Shown: one piece after another, positions 9,280 through 18,534 of the stretch
Numbering within the stretch: the first letter of the stretch is position 1
Layout of the letters: the number at the start of each line of letters is the position of its first letter
NCBI RefSeq assembly: GCF_004054195.1
Contig: NZ_SBIW01000008.1
Coordinates: 248,001-312,000, forward strand
Source of the DNA: Mucilaginibacter gilvus
GTDB lineage: Bacteria > Bacteroidota > Bacteroidia > Sphingobacteriales > Sphingobacteriaceae
Length of the DNA: 64,000 nucleotides
Reading direction: 5' to 3'
The notes under the pieces: generated by a model
The model's input: the letters and a program-made list of their open reading frames with translations, nothing else
Database searches by the model: none
Told to the model about the DNA's origin: nothing
Made by a program: the position numbers and the translations under genes

Positions 9280-11091
9280 TTATTGAGCCTGGAACTTTTT
9301 AGCGTTGATCCTTCTTTCGTTTTCGTTTAGGTAGATCTTACGCATACGGATACTCTGAGGAGTTACCTCGATGTATTCGTCGGCCTGGATGTACTCCATC
9401 GACTCCTCCAGAGAGAATTTAATAGCAGGTGCAATACGCACATTGGTATCGCTACCAGATGCACGCATGTTGGTTAACTGCTTGCCCTTGGTTAAGTTGA
9501 TAACCAAATCGTTATCGCGGATGTGCTCGCCTAAAACCTGTCCTTCGTAAACATCAGTTCCCGGGTCAATGTGGAACCTGCCACGATCCTGTAACTTATC
9601 AATAGCGAAAGCAGTGGTTTTACCGGTATCCATAGATACCAATACACCATTTAAACGACCAGGGATCTGGCCTTTCCAAGGCTCGTATGCTTTAAAGCGG
9701 TGAGCCATAATAGCCTCGCCACCGGTTGCAGTTAATACGTTGTTACGTAAGCCGATGATGCCACGTGCAGGGATATCAAACTCTAAGTGCTGCAGATCGC
9801 CTTTAGGCTCCATTACCAACAGGTCGCCTTTGCGCTGTGTAACCAGCTCAATTACTTTACCTGCAACTTCGCCCGGTACATCAACAATCAGGGTTTCAAC
9901 CGGCTCGCATTTAACACCATCAATTTCTTTGATGATAACCTGCGGCTGGCCAACCTGCAATTCGTACCCTTCGCGACGCATGGTCTCGATCAATACCGAT
10001 AAATGGAGAATACCACGGCCGTATACCAGGTAAGAATCTGGTGATTCGGTCTCAACAACCTTCAGCGCCAGGTTTTTTTCCATCTCTTTGTATAAACGAT
10101 CGCGCAGGTGGCGTGATGTTACAAACTTGCCTTCTTTACCAAAAAACGGTGAGGTGTTAATGGTGAACAGCATGTTCATGGTAGGCTCGTCAATTTTAAT
10201 AACGGCCAGCTGCTCCGGTTTGTCAAAATCGGCAATGGTATCACCAATGTCAAAACCTTCAATACCAACAACAGCACAAATATCACCAGCGGCAACAGAG
10301 GTAGCTTTAACCTTACCTAAGCCTTCAAAGGTGTATAATTCTTTAATACGTGATTTTTGGATAGTACCATCGCGTTTAACCAACGATACCGGCATGTTTT
10401 CTTTAATAGTACCACGGGCAACACGACCTACAGCAATACGACCAACGAAAGAGGAGTAATCTAACGACGTGATCTGCATTTGCAAAGTACCTTCGTTAAC
10501 AGGTGCCGGCGGGATATTCGCCAGGATGCAATCCATCAACGGGAAAATATCTTCGGTAGGTTTTTTCCAGTCGGTGCTCATCCAGCCTTGTTTAGATGAA
10601 CCGTAGATAACCGGGAAATCCAGTTGGTCTTCGGTAGCCTCAAGGTTGAAGAAAAGTTCGAAGATCTGCTCGTAAACCTCCTCAGGGCGGCAGTTCTCTT
10701 TATCCACTTTGTTTACAACCACAATAGGTTTTAAGCCAAGGGCCAAAGCCTTTTGGGTTACAAAGCGGGTTTGAGGCATCGCGCCTTCAAATGCATCGCA
10801 TAATAATAACACACCATCAGCCATTTTCAATACACGCTCAACCTCACCGCCAAAATCGGCGTGACCAGGGGTATCAATAATGTTGATCTTAACATCTTTA
10901 TACATTACCGAAACGTTTTTCGATACGATGGTGATCCCACGTTCGCGTTCCAGGTCATTGTTATCTAATATTAATTCACCAGTTTCCTGCCCATCACGGA
11001 AGATAGCGCAACTGTGTAAAATTTTGTCAACCAATGTGGTTTTACCGTGGTCAACGTGTGCGATGATCGCTATATTTCTTATTTTTTGCAT
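9280..11091 (-). CDS. typA: Translational GTPase TypA/BipA
   Basis: A 603-residue protein of the full family length. G1 is AHVDHGKTTL (residues 11-20), G3 is DTPGHADFGGE, G4 is NKVDKEN. Domains follow the EF-G-like order: GTP-binding (1-200), beta-barrel domain II (about 205-290), alpha/beta domains III and V, and the TypA-specific C-terminal domain (IRDNDLVINLTKGKQLTNMR, ending in the basic region NENERRINAKKFQAQ). TypA is a ribosome-associated GTPase involved in stress adaptation and ribosome assembly. It is monocistronic: its own promoter box upstream and a terminator downstream. Confidence 0.97.
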   Translation of the reverse strand: MQKIRNIAIIAHVDHGKTTLVDKILHSCAIFRDGQETGELILDNNDLERERGITIVSKNVSVMYKDVKINIIDTPGHADFGGEVERVLKMADGVLLLCDAFEGAMPQTRFVTQKALALGLKPIVVVNKVDKENCRPEEVYEQIFELFFNLEATEDQLDFPVIYGSSKQGWMSTDWKKPTEDIFPLMDCILANIPPAPVNEGTLQMQITSLDYSSFVGRIAVGRVARGTIKENMPVSLVKRDGTIQKSRIKELYTFEGLGKVKATSVAAGDICAVVGIEGFDIGDTIADFDKPEQLAVIKIDEPTMNMLFTINTSPFFGKEGKFVTSRHLRDRLYKEMEKNLALKVVETESPDSYLVYGRGILHLSVLIETMRREGYELQVGQPQVIIKEIDGVKCEPVETLIVDVPGEVAGKVIELVTQRKGDLLVMEPKGDLQHLEFDIPARGIIGLRNNVLTATGGEAIMAHRFKAYEPWKGQIPGRLNGVLVSMDTGKTTAFAIDKLQDRGRFHIDPGTDVYEGQVLGEHIRDNDLVINLTKGKQLTNMRASGSDTNVRIAPAIKFSLEESMEYIQADEYIEVTPQSIRMRKIYLNENERRINAKKFQAQ

Positions 11092-11115
11092 AAAATGCGG
11101 CCTCTAAATTTGGCG

Positions 11116-11123
11116 CAAAGGTA
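11116..11123 (-). promoter_or_regulatory. Putative -7 promoter box of typA
   Basis: On the minus strand TACCTTTG matches the Bacteroidota TAnnTTTG element, 24 nt before the typA ATG; the upstream -33 element is weak (CTTTAAA about 20 nt away). Confidence 0.45.
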
Positions 11124-11249
11124 CGCTTAATATATGGTATTTTAAAGCGTTTGCAAGGGGAATTTAAAGTCCATGAATAAATTACAGCGGAATTACTTAG
11201 GGTTAACGTATTATGCAGTAACATTTAACATCAAATAAACTACCAAACC

Positions 11250-11480
11250 CTTTCATTGCGAGCTATAGCGCGGCAACCTCATAGGCAGTTCAATATGCTG
11301 AGCCGGCCGTGCAAGTTAATCACTTATATCTCCACCCTGTCATTGCGAGCGATAGCGCGGCAACCTCACAAGCAGTTCAAGATATGCAAAGCTGAAACAT
11401 GCAGGTTACCTCAGTACCCACTCTGTCATTCCGAGCGAGCCGGTGGGGGATGGCGCGAAGGGGCGACGAGGAATCTTTTT
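11250..11480. repeat. Tandem array of three REP-like units, period about 86 bp
   Basis: The phrase CATTGCGAGC(T/G)ATAGCGCGGCAACCTC starts at 11254 and 11341, and a diverged unit starting CATTCCGAGCGAGCCGG begins at 11427. The spacers between units are only partly conserved (AGCAGTTCAA...). Open frames across this stretch are repeat sequence, not genes. It fills much of the 713-bp gap between typA and the HNH gene, the rest being a second repeat type at 11547. Confidence 0.75.
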
Positions 11481-11546
11481 AGATGTGCAATTTGCACTTT
11501 GCTTCTCTCTTGCGTTCTGCTTCCAAAACTCTTGCCTCTCTACCAA

Positions 11547-11630
11547 GGGCGGTACCTTCGGCCCGGGCTTTCCGCTCATACGCGCACAGGCCTTAGGCGC
11601 GGGGCTGGTATCCGCTGCAATCCCTACCCC
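11547..11630 (-). repeat. Dispersed palindromic repeat, copy A
   Basis: Read on the minus strand it matches copy B at 18535-18616: a GTAGGGATTGCAGCGGATACC start, a GCCTAAGGCCTGTG centre and a GAGCGGAAAGC...GGGCCGAAGGTA end. Its start is more diverged than the GCGTTA end of copies B and C. Confidence 0.65.
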
Positions 11631-11804
11631 GCAAACCATCACTGGCGCATGCGTGCGCCAGTGATGGGGGCAAGTGTCCTCGTGGTGCCTTTGCATAGCG
11701 GCTTCGCAGTTCAATCTGCACGGTTTACTTAGTGACTACCTTGTATGCGGGCCACAAGCGATGACAATTGCAGCAGCGGAAATAGAGGGTGTTTATCAGA
11801 TGTT

Positions 11805-12929
11805 TTACAAAGTGCCCGTTTCTTTTCTTGTTTTCTTGAAAATGCTTTGAATTTCTGCTAAATCATCAACGTCAAATTCAACGCCACTTTCCGTCATAAC
11901 AACACCATCGATAGGGACATCTGATAAATTAACATTGTCCTTTACCCCTACAACTTTGTCCCAAGAAGAAAGCTTGGTAAAGCTGCCGGGTTCGGACGAA
12001 AACGCAAATTTTTCCCTTTCTTTAATTTTATCGATGCGAGATAAATCAATAAATCCTCTCGTACAGTGAGCGGAATCTTCGAGCTTATCAAAAAATAGAG
12101 GAGGACAAAAAGTTATTTCGATTGCTTTATTGTTATGCCAAAGGGGGTTAAAATCAAAAATATTTAACGGGATTGGGAAGTTATAAATGAAATCTTCGAA
12201 ATAAATTTGGATATGGTGCATTAAATTTTTGCATAGCGTGTCATTTCGTTTAAAAACAATAGCCCTTGGCGACGCAACTTTAAAAGATAGCTCGTAAATA
12301 CTAATTTGCCGTGCAAACATTTGTAACTGCTGATTAGCATTTTTGTGAAGAATATTGATTAGATTATCATACATCCCAATATCTTCTCGAGGTAAACAGC
12401 TTAAGGCTATTTTTAGGAATAGTTTATAAATATTAATGGGTGCGTAAGCTGATTTGTAATATTCTGCTGACGTCACCCCATTTTCAACGTCCAACTTGAA
12501 ACATTCTTCATTTGGGTTTCTATTAATAATCCATGTAATAGTTTTGCCTGATTTTAACACAATCTCTTTCGCTTTTATTGTATTGGAAGAGAATGTTTTC
12601 TTTTGGTCATTGATGTTATTTAAGGTTTTATAAATACCTAAAAGCGAACTGAAATCTGATTCAAATAATGAGAATTTATTATTGCAATCATCACATTCGA
12701 AATCTGATTTTAAATTTTTGTTCCCCCAAGAATGAGGTATTAAATGAGCAACACAGTTAAATGTGACATCTGGACTACTCTTATTACAAAACCTACAAGT
12801 CCTTTTACTTTGCGGTATTAACGTATGTCGAGAGCCATCGTTGCTGATTAGGATATTTTGAATACTATAATTCTCCAAAAAAGATATTTGCTCAACTGCA
12901 AAATCTTTCATACAATATACATTCCGCAT
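11805..12929 (-). CDS. HNH-endonuclease-like protein, AT-rich
   Basis: About 374 residues from ATG 12929 (a TTG 2 codons upstream and an ATG at 12911 are alternatives). Near residue 45 there is a zinc/HNH-like module: CRFC, then AHLIPHSWGN, then ECDDCNNKFS, with two CxxC-type pairs and the expected His and Asn. The remaining 280 residues match nothing I recognise and look like a mixed alpha/beta domain. The gene is clearly richer in A+T than its neighbours and stands alone between repeats, as expected of an acquired gene. HNH proteins of this kind occur in defence and mobile elements; nuclease activity is inferred from the motif only. Confidence 0.7.
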   Translation of the reverse strand: MRNVYCMKDFAVEQISFLENYSIQNILISNDGSRHTLIPQSKRTCRFCNKSSPDVTFNCVAHLIPHSWGNKNLKSDFECDDCNNKFSLFESDFSSLLGIYKTLNNINDQKKTFSSNTIKAKEIVLKSGKTITWIINRNPNEECFKLDVENGVTSAEYYKSAYAPINIYKLFLKIALSCLPREDIGMYDNLINILHKNANQQLQMFARQISIYELSFKVASPRAIVFKRNDTLCKNLMHHIQIYFEDFIYNFPIPLNIFDFNPLWHNNKAIEITFCPPLFFDKLEDSAHCTRGFIDLSRIDKIKEREKFAFSSEPGSFTKLSSWDKVVGVKDNVNLSDVPIDGVVMTESGVEFDVDDLAEIQSIFKKTRKETGTL

Positions 12930-13056
12930 TAACAATATAAAATATTATAAGTAAATGTAGCAATATGTAAACGACATAAAGATATATTCATATTTTGTAT
13001 TTACTATTATTTCAATAAGGGCTATGTGGTGATGCACGGTGGCTGCCTTGCATGTG

Positions 13057-13084
13057 GGGTGCCGAAATAAATTCGGCATGACGT
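13057..13084. repeat. REP-like hairpin (GGGGTGCCGAA...TTCGGCATGACG)
   Basis: The stem TGCCGAA/TTCGGCA surrounds a 5-nt AT loop and is followed by TGACG. It recurs inverted at 33993-34018 and, with a changed stem, at 34074-34102. Confidence 0.65.
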
Positions 13085-13088
13085 GGGA

Positions 13089-13553
13089 TTAAAACCCCCT
13101 CAACCAAGGCCGATGCACCAGCGGCGAAAACGCCCAGGGGATAGAACTCAATATCACCAACAAACCAATAGTAAACCAGATGGCCTGCGTACGGAATTTA
13201 TCATGGTCCGTAATATCCCGTTTGGCTTTAGAGGAACCAACAGTGATAAGCGCTATGGCAATGAACATCATGGTGATATGTTCCATCCCAAAGAAACGGA
13301 TCTCGCGCAGGCGCACACCTTCGCTAAAATGGTGAATAAACCAGTTGGTAATGGGGCTGATGGCATAGAGCCACACGCCTATTATAAATTGCAGGTGGAT
13401 GATGGAAACGGTGGTCTGCCTCAGGTTGTCATCGAACTTGTTATACGCTTTTTTGCCCAGCCAGCCCTGGTACCCACGGTAAATAGCTATCAGCAGGCTA
13501 AGCAATACCAGCCAGCGAACTAAAGAATGGAGCGGAAGAATTAGGTTGTACAT
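13089..13553 (-). CDS. Small four-helix membrane protein
   Basis: A 154-residue protein with four hydrophobic segments: about 12-25, 50-66, 90-106 and 125-141. Histidines lie in or near the helices (His 9, 53, 74, 75, 92), reminiscent of cytochrome b-like four-helix proteins, but I cannot assign a haem site. Similar small membrane proteins are widespread in Bacteroidota. No operon partner is evident; the next gene on this strand lies 82 nt upstream. Function unknown. Confidence 0.7.
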   Translation of the reverse strand: MYNLILPLHSLVRWLVLLSLLIAIYRGYQGWLGKKAYNKFDDNLRQTTVSIIHLQFIIGVWLYAISPITNWFIHHFSEGVRLREIRFFGMEHITMMFIAIALITVGSSKAKRDITDHDKFRTQAIWFTIGLLVILSSIPWAFSPLVHRPWLRGF

Positions 13554-13635
13554 ACTCTTATGCTGACGAACGAAAAGCCAACATATTTTAAAACCGATGA
13601 TTTTCTTTCGTTACGCAGGAAGTAAGGGGGGCAGC

Positions 13636-15231
13636 CTATCGCTTAAAGGACCGGTTGCGGGCAATGATTTTTTTAACACCGCGGCCGGCGGCATCCTCCG
13701 CCATTTCTATGATCACTTTATCCAGCCTGTCCAGCTCATTTTTTATGTAAAGCAAAGTTTCACCGTCTGCCGGGTTTTCCAGTAAAATAGTGGTGAGGCC
13801 CTTAAGGTTGGCAAGCGGGCTGCGGATAAGGTGCGATTGTTTCCAGGCAATATTTTCTATATTGTGCATGTGCTTCTTTATTTCGCAATAAGCTGTTTTT
13901 AAGCTCACTTCTGCGTTTTTCCTTTCGGTTATATCTTCAAACTGGCTTACAAAATATATCGGTCCACCCCTCTTATCGGTCACCGTTGCTACGTTTACAG
14001 ATATCCACACAACCGCACCATCCTTACATATATAACGCCTTTCTATCCTGCCGGTGCGGTTCTCTTCCTTTAATATTTCATCGGCAAGGGTAGTATATTC
14101 GTTATGGTCATCGGGGTGCGTAATATCCAAAAACGACATGGAAAGCAGTTCCTGTTCTTTATACCCCACCATATTACAAAGTGTTTTGTTCACCTGCAGC
14201 CATCTGCCTTTTAACGATACCAGCGCCATACCAATGGCAGAATGCTCAAAAGCGGCCTTGAACTTTGATTCGCTCTCTCTGAATTTGGCTAACAGGTTAG
14301 TCAATTTTGCAGAGCGTTCCCTAACCCTTTTTTCAAGCTCCCTGTTAATCAGCGTTACCTCTTGTTCGGCCTGGTGGCGACTATGGTCAAGCGCGTTTAG
14401 CCAGTTTACCAGATACCATGCCAGGGCCAACCCCGCACACAAAAAACAAATTATAAGCACCGCCAGCCCGCCGTTAAACGAGAATAGTTTAAGGTGACGC
14501 GACTCCATCCGAAACGCCCCAAACACCAAGCCTATAAAAACAAATTGGAACAATAACCGCCGTGCTGCCTTATTGCCTACGCGTGTACCCGTAAACAGCC
14601 CGGTTACGCCAATCCCGGGATGCAATAAAGAGGCGGTGATTGATATAAATAAAAATAAAAGAGCCGTATGGATGGCCATAGCGCTTGCATAACTTACGTT
14701 ATAAAATAACGAAAACCCGTATAAGTAACCTATTAGCGCAACGGCAGAAATGGCCGTAACAAAGGTGAGCAGGTACTGGGCAAACAGATGGATAAAACGG
14801 TGTTTGAAATTAAAGCCCACAAAGGCCAGCCCCAACAAAATAAAGCAAGCAGCGGTATTTACCGACATGCGGCCCGGATTAGGGCGATGGAGGTTTATGG
14901 ACGGATAATCGGTAATAAAAAACTGATCGATACCCAGGGTAAAATGAAATAAGGTTTGCAACAGCGATATAAGCCCTATAGCCATTACGAGTATTGACAA
15001 AAAAACAGAAAGCGCCGTATAGTACCTGGTGACACGAAACTGTGTAAGAAGCAAGATGCACCCCAATAAAATAAAACCCAACGCCGTGTTAAACTTCATG
15101 GACGCGTAGGCCGGGATAATAGTTTGGAAAGAGAGGATATTAAACACCCACCCAATAATTACGATAAAGCCAATAACAACACTTATTAACCCTGTATACG
15201 CAACGGCTTTTAGTTTTAAGGGTAAATACAT
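13636..15231 (-). CDS. Membrane PAS/histidine-kinase-like protein lacking the ATPase domain
   Basis: A 531-residue protein from ATG 15231 (a TTG two codons upstream is less likely). Residues about 8-275 hold eight hydrophobic segments, a MASE-like sensor region. A coiled coil follows (about 280-325), then a PAS/PAC module (about 330-450; FEHSAIGMALVSLKGRWLQVN, RRYICKDGAVVWISV, FEDITERK). The end is a HisKA-like helix pair with IAWKQSHLIRSPLANLKGL, the family's H-box (His near 473). The protein then stops about 55 residues later with a basic tail, so no HATPase domain is present. It may be a truncated kinase, or a phosphotransfer/decoy protein. No response regulator is adjacent. Confidence 0.8.
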   Translation of the reverse strand: MYLPLKLKAVAYTGLISVVIGFIVIIGWVFNILSFQTIIPAYASMKFNTALGFILLGCILLLTQFRVTRYYTALSVFLSILVMAIGLISLLQTLFHFTLGIDQFFITDYPSINLHRPNPGRMSVNTAACFILLGLAFVGFNFKHRFIHLFAQYLLTFVTAISAVALIGYLYGFSLFYNVSYASAMAIHTALLFLFISITASLLHPGIGVTGLFTGTRVGNKAARRLLFQFVFIGLVFGAFRMESRHLKLFSFNGGLAVLIICFLCAGLALAWYLVNWLNALDHSRHQAEQEVTLINRELEKRVRERSAKLTNLLAKFRESESKFKAAFEHSAIGMALVSLKGRWLQVNKTLCNMVGYKEQELLSMSFLDITHPDDHNEYTTLADEILKEENRTGRIERRYICKDGAVVWISVNVATVTDKRGGPIYFVSQFEDITERKNAEVSLKTAYCEIKKHMHNIENIAWKQSHLIRSPLANLKGLTTILLENPADGETLLYIKNELDRLDKVIIEMAEDAAGRGVKKIIARNRSFKR

Positions 15232-15652
15232 CGACAAAATATTTAAGATAAGAGCAGGTTATTGGCGTAAATGTTAGCGGCAAAAAAGTTATCCCCGGCA
15301 CTTTATATTTTGAGGGGAATATAAATGGCAATTGGATAAATACCTGATAACAGTACTCCTCTAACTTACCTATTTTAAATAAGTTTTCCGAAAAATAAAA
15401 TTCAGCAAATAAAGTTGTAAAAGGATAATAAAAACACTTTTAAGCAATTTTACCGGGTATTTAGCCCCGAACAGTCGGGCAACAAGACACTGCTAAAACT
15501 GAGTGTTTGATACTGATAAGTGCCTCGCTTTTGCCGCCTTTAAAAAGATCGCAAATTTTGGCAGTAAAAAATGGCGGGTGTCCAACCCGTCCATAAATAC
15601 AATTTGGTGACTTGGAGAGCCTTTGTCTCAAATCTCAAATCTTCCTCATTCC
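15232..15652. other. 420-bp spacer without a gene
   Basis: An AT-rich gap between the 5' end of the PAS kinase-like gene and the 3' end of the esterase gene. The right side of the gene at 15231 must contain its promoter, but I could not find a convincing TAnnTTTG/TTTG pair. No ORF or hairpin stands out. Confidence 0.5.
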
Positions 15653-16465
15653 TTACTTCCCAAATGCCCACTGCAAAAACTTAGGCATGGCTTTGCCCCA
15701 GGTTTCGGTATCGTGGCTGCCGCCTACTACTTCGAGGTATTGGATGTCGGCGGGGCGGGTGTAGCCTTTGGCTTCCAGTGCTTTAATGATGTCTATGGCA
15801 TCGTCTATCGAGTCGATAATGCCGTTTTTGTTGCGGTCGGCGGTTTCGTCTTTGGTGCCGGTTTGCAGCCAGAATTTAAGGGCGGGTTTGCCTTCGGTGG
15901 CGGCAATTTGGGCGTGCATCAACCGGTCGGTCTCGGTATAGCCCTTGCTGAGGTCTTTACTCCTCCACCAGAACGATGCGGAGAATGCGCCAACCTTATC
16001 AAACAGTTCGGGGTTGTTCCAGGCGATATCCATAGCAGTTAAGCCCCCAAGCGAAAATCCCGCGAAGGCGGTACTTTCAAAATGCTCAATGTCGGTTGCT
16101 TTGTGGATCTCGGGCAGTAGTTCGGTAACGATGAACTGGGTGTAGAGATTGGCCTTGCTGCCACGTTTTTTATAGTCGGGCTGGCCGGCAATGCCGTATT
16201 CCTGTATGCGATCGTCGCCGGCGTGTATGGCTACTATGAGCACGGGTTTAAGGCAATTGCGGTCGTATAGATTCTCTAAAGTATGGGTAAGCGTTAAATT
16301 TTCTATTTCCTGCCCGTCGTTAAGCAGTAAAAGGTGCAGGGGCTCGATCCCCGCGTTATCGGGCAGTAGTAGGGTACAGGTAACTTCGCGTTCGAGTACG
16401 GTTGATGTGATGGTAAGTTCCTGTGCGTTTATGGCCATTTCAATAGCTGTACGGTATGTGTACAT
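15653..16465 (-). CDS. Alpha/beta-hydrolase, esterase D-like
   Basis: A 270-residue protein with an early beta-sandwich-like segment, then an alpha/beta-hydrolase core: LHLLLLNDGQE (strand and oxyanion region), the nucleophile elbow GFSLGG with Ser 138, and a C-terminal GGSHD histidine region. It fits the putative esterase family (esterase D/Fes-like), which hydrolyses acyl or siderophore ester bonds. It is transcribed divergently from a gene cluster holding a second esterase, two ATP-grasp-like proteins, a GCS2-type ligase and a glutamine amidotransferase. That suggests it may process the same product. No signal peptide is seen, so it should be cytoplasmic. Confidence 0.8.
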   Translation of the reverse strand: MYTYRTAIEMAINAQELTITSTVLEREVTCTLLLPDNAGIEPLHLLLLNDGQEIENLTLTHTLENLYDRNCLKPVLIVAIHAGDDRIQEYGIAGQPDYKKRGSKANLYTQFIVTELLPEIHKATDIEHFESTAFAGFSLGGLTAMDIAWNNPELFDKVGAFSASFWWRSKDLSKGYTETDRLMHAQIAATEGKPALKFWLQTGTKDETADRNKNGIIDSIDDAIDIIKALEAKGYTRPADIQYLEVVGGSHDTETWGKAMPKFLQWAFGK

Positions 16466-16593
16466 GTTTAAATTAATAATAAAGGGTACAAAAATAGGCT
16501 AATACTTTTATTAATTAACTAAAACAGAATTATTTGGCGTGGTGTTGACATTTACACGCGATACTGCTATCTTACCATCTTAAACGAAACGTT

Positions 16594-17301
16594 TTGACTG
16601 AACAATATCACCGCTGGCATTCGCCAAACCTGAATACCGACCTGGAAATGCTGGTTTTTGGCGACAGGGGTTATCCGGTTATCCTGTTCCCAACCACCCG
16701 GGGGCGTTTCCATCAGAATAAAGATTTTGGGCTGATAGATGCCGCGCGTTGGTTTGTAGATGAAGGGCTGGTGAAGATCTACTGCCCCGATACCGTTGAC
16801 GACCGCAGTTGGTACGACAAAGGCATCCACCCTGCAGACCGTGCCCGCAACTATGCCTGGTACGATAAAATGCTGACCGACGAGCTGATCCCCTGGGCAC
16901 AGCACGAAACAGGGGTGCATCGGGTGGCAATCGCAGGTTGCAGCTTTGGCGGCTACCATGCGGCAAACTTCGCGTTTAAGCATCCCGAGAAAGTAGCGCA
17001 CCTGTTTACCATGGGTGGCGCGTTTGATATTAAGATGTTTACCGATGGCCACCATGATGAGAACGTGTATTACAACAACCCGGTAGATTTTGTGCCGGGC
17101 AGCAATAACGAGTGGCTTTGGAAGATGAACATCATCCTGGGCACGTCGGAACATGATATGTGTAAGGATTATAATATCGAAATGTCAAACATTTTGAAGG
17201 CCAAGAACATTAACCATTGGCTGGACATCCGACCCTTCGCCAACCACGACTGGCCGGTATGGCGGGAGATGTTTCCGCATTATTTATCTACCATTAAATA
17301 G
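16594..17301 (+). CDS. Cytoplasmic esterase of the alpha/beta-hydrolase fold
   Basis: A 235-residue protein. The start is TTG at 16594: the frame is open back to a TGA at 16546 but has no ATG or GTG, and the next ATG (16648) would remove conserved sequence (YHRWHSPNL). The nucleophile elbow is AGCSFGG with Ser 117; NHDWPVW near residue 218 holds the likely catalytic His. It belongs to the putative-esterase family found in predicted amidoligase gene clusters, and is the first gene of the plus-strand run ending at 22911. It may release or trim the product. The substrate is unknown. Confidence 0.8.
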   Translation: MTEQYHRWHSPNLNTDLEMLVFGDRGYPVILFPTTRGRFHQNKDFGLIDAARWFVDEGLVKIYCPDTVDDRSWYDKGIHPADRARNYAWYDKMLTDELIPWAQHETGVHRVAIAGCSFGGYHAANFAFKHPEKVAHLFTMGGAFDIKMFTDGHHDENVYYNNPVDFVPGSNNEWLWKMNIILGTSEHDMCKDYNIEMSNILKAKNINHWLDIRPFANHDWPVWREMFPHYLSTIK

Positions 17302-17427
17302 ATTTGAGACGTTAGATATGAGATTTGAGACAGGAAGCGAGCCCCTTTTTAGAATATAGATAATAGGCTTAGCGTTTCTTCTCATTTGGATTTAGAAATT
17401 AGGCTTTAGGATTTTAACCACATCACC

Positions 17428-18483
17428 ATGAAAAAAATAGGCATCTTATTCGGGCAGGAAAATTCGTTTCCGCAGGCATTTGTTGACAAGATCAACGAGA
17501 AGGGAGAGAAAAACATCTCTGCCGAATTTGTACGCATTGATAAAATATTACAGGGCGAACCACTGGGCTACTCGGTAATTGTAGACCGGATCTCGCAAGA
17601 CGTGCCTTTTTACCGTGCATCGCTAAAAAACGCCGCCATCACCGGCACGGCGGTTATCAACAACCCCTTTTGGTGGAGTGCCGACGAGAAATTTTTTAAC
17701 AACGCCCTTGCCGTAAAGCTTGGCGTACCGGTACCAAAAACGGTGCTGCTGCCCTCTAAAGATCACCCATCAAGCACTACAGACCGCTCCTTTCGTAACC
17801 TGGCCTTCCCGCTGGATTGGGACGGCATATTTGATTACGTAGGCTTCCCGGCATATATGAAACCGTTTGACGGTGGCGGCTGGCGCGATGTGTACAAGAT
17901 AAGTGATAAGGAAGACCTGTGGGAGAAATTCGCCCAAACCAAGCAACTGGTAATGCTGCTACAGGAAGAAATTATTTTTGACGATTATTTCCGCTGCTAT
18001 TGTATAGGCGGCAAGCACGTGCGCATTATGCAATACGAGCCACGCAACCCGCACCACCTGCGCTACGAGCATGGCAAAGCACCGGCAGCAAAAGCCATGC
18101 TGGATACCATCACCAAATACGTTTTACAGCTAAACCAATACTTAGGTTACGATTTTAACACCGTAGAATTTGCTGTACGCGATGGCATCCCGTACGCTAT
18201 CGATTTCTGTAACCCGGCACCCGATGCCGAAGTAACCAGCGTAGGCCAGGATAACTTTGAGTGGGTGGTGGAAACCGCCGCTAGCTACGCCATAGAGCGC
18301 GCCAAAGTCCAAAAAGACGACCGCGATAACCTTACCTGGGGCGAATATGTGAAGACCGGCGCAACAGGGAAACCGCTTATCGCATCGGCAAAAGCAGCCA
18401 AGGCAAATGATGTTACGGTAGCCACTATAGCCGAGCCGAAAGCAAAAAAAGCGGCAGCGCCTAAAAAGGTGGTGAAGAGGTAA
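17428..18483 (+). CDS. ATP-grasp ligase (RimK-like fold), substrate unknown
   Basis: A 351-residue protein. The N-terminal Rossmann-like half (about 1-100; MKKIGILFGQENSFP, AAITGTAVINNP) precedes an ATP-grasp half: FPAYMKPFDGGGWRDVYKI with Lys 145 and the glycine-rich loop, QEEI (180-182) as nucleotide-binding acid, and the metal-binding pair VEFAVRDG (Glu 247) and YAIDFCNPAPD (Asp 259, Asn 262). Such enzymes join a carboxylate to an amine through an acyl-phosphate. The last 30 residues are Lys/Ala-rich. A perfect 9-bp hairpin follows 16 nt after the stop. Being next to a GCS2-type ligase and a glutaminase suggests synthesis of an unusual amide or peptide. Confidence 0.85.
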   Translation: MKKIGILFGQENSFPQAFVDKINEKGEKNISAEFVRIDKILQGEPLGYSVIVDRISQDVPFYRASLKNAAITGTAVINNPFWWSADEKFFNNALAVKLGVPVPKTVLLPSKDHPSSTTDRSFRNLAFPLDWDGIFDYVGFPAYMKPFDGGGWRDVYKISDKEDLWEKFAQTKQLVMLLQEEIIFDDYFRCYCIGGKHVRIMQYEPRNPHHLRYEHGKAPAAKAMLDTITKYVLQLNQYLGYDFNTVEFAVRDGIPYAIDFCNPAPDAEVTSVGQDNFEWVVETAASYAIERAKVQKDDRDNLTWGEYVKTGATGKPLIASAKAAKANDVTVATIAEPKAKKAAAPKKVVKR

Positions 18484-18498
18484 ATTAGGATGGACGTA

Positions 18499-18520
18499 GA
18501 GACGCAATATTTTGCGTCTC
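18499..18520. repeat. Perfect hairpin GAGACGCAA/TTGCGTCTC
   Basis: A 9-bp perfect stem with a 4-nt loop just after the ATP-grasp stop. It lacks a T-run, so it is a weak terminator candidate; GAGACGCAA-type palindromes are, from memory, a widespread intergenic repeat in Bacteroidota and cyanobacteria. Confidence 0.55.
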
Positions 18521-18534
18521 TAACCGAAATGCCT

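Noticed and set aside
11250..11480. CRISPR array
   Set aside because: Only three units with long, degenerate repeats and non-unique spacing; no cas genes are nearby and spacers are partly conserved.
11256..11732. Two long open frames on opposite strands of the repeat block (about 100 and 158 codons)
   Set aside because: They read through tandem REP units and dispersed repeat copy A; their composition and repeated phrases are those of repeats, not of a protein family.
18499..18520. Terminator for the ATP-grasp gene
   Set aside because: A perfect hairpin but no T-run, and the sequence looks like a widespread repeat, so I listed it as a repeat.
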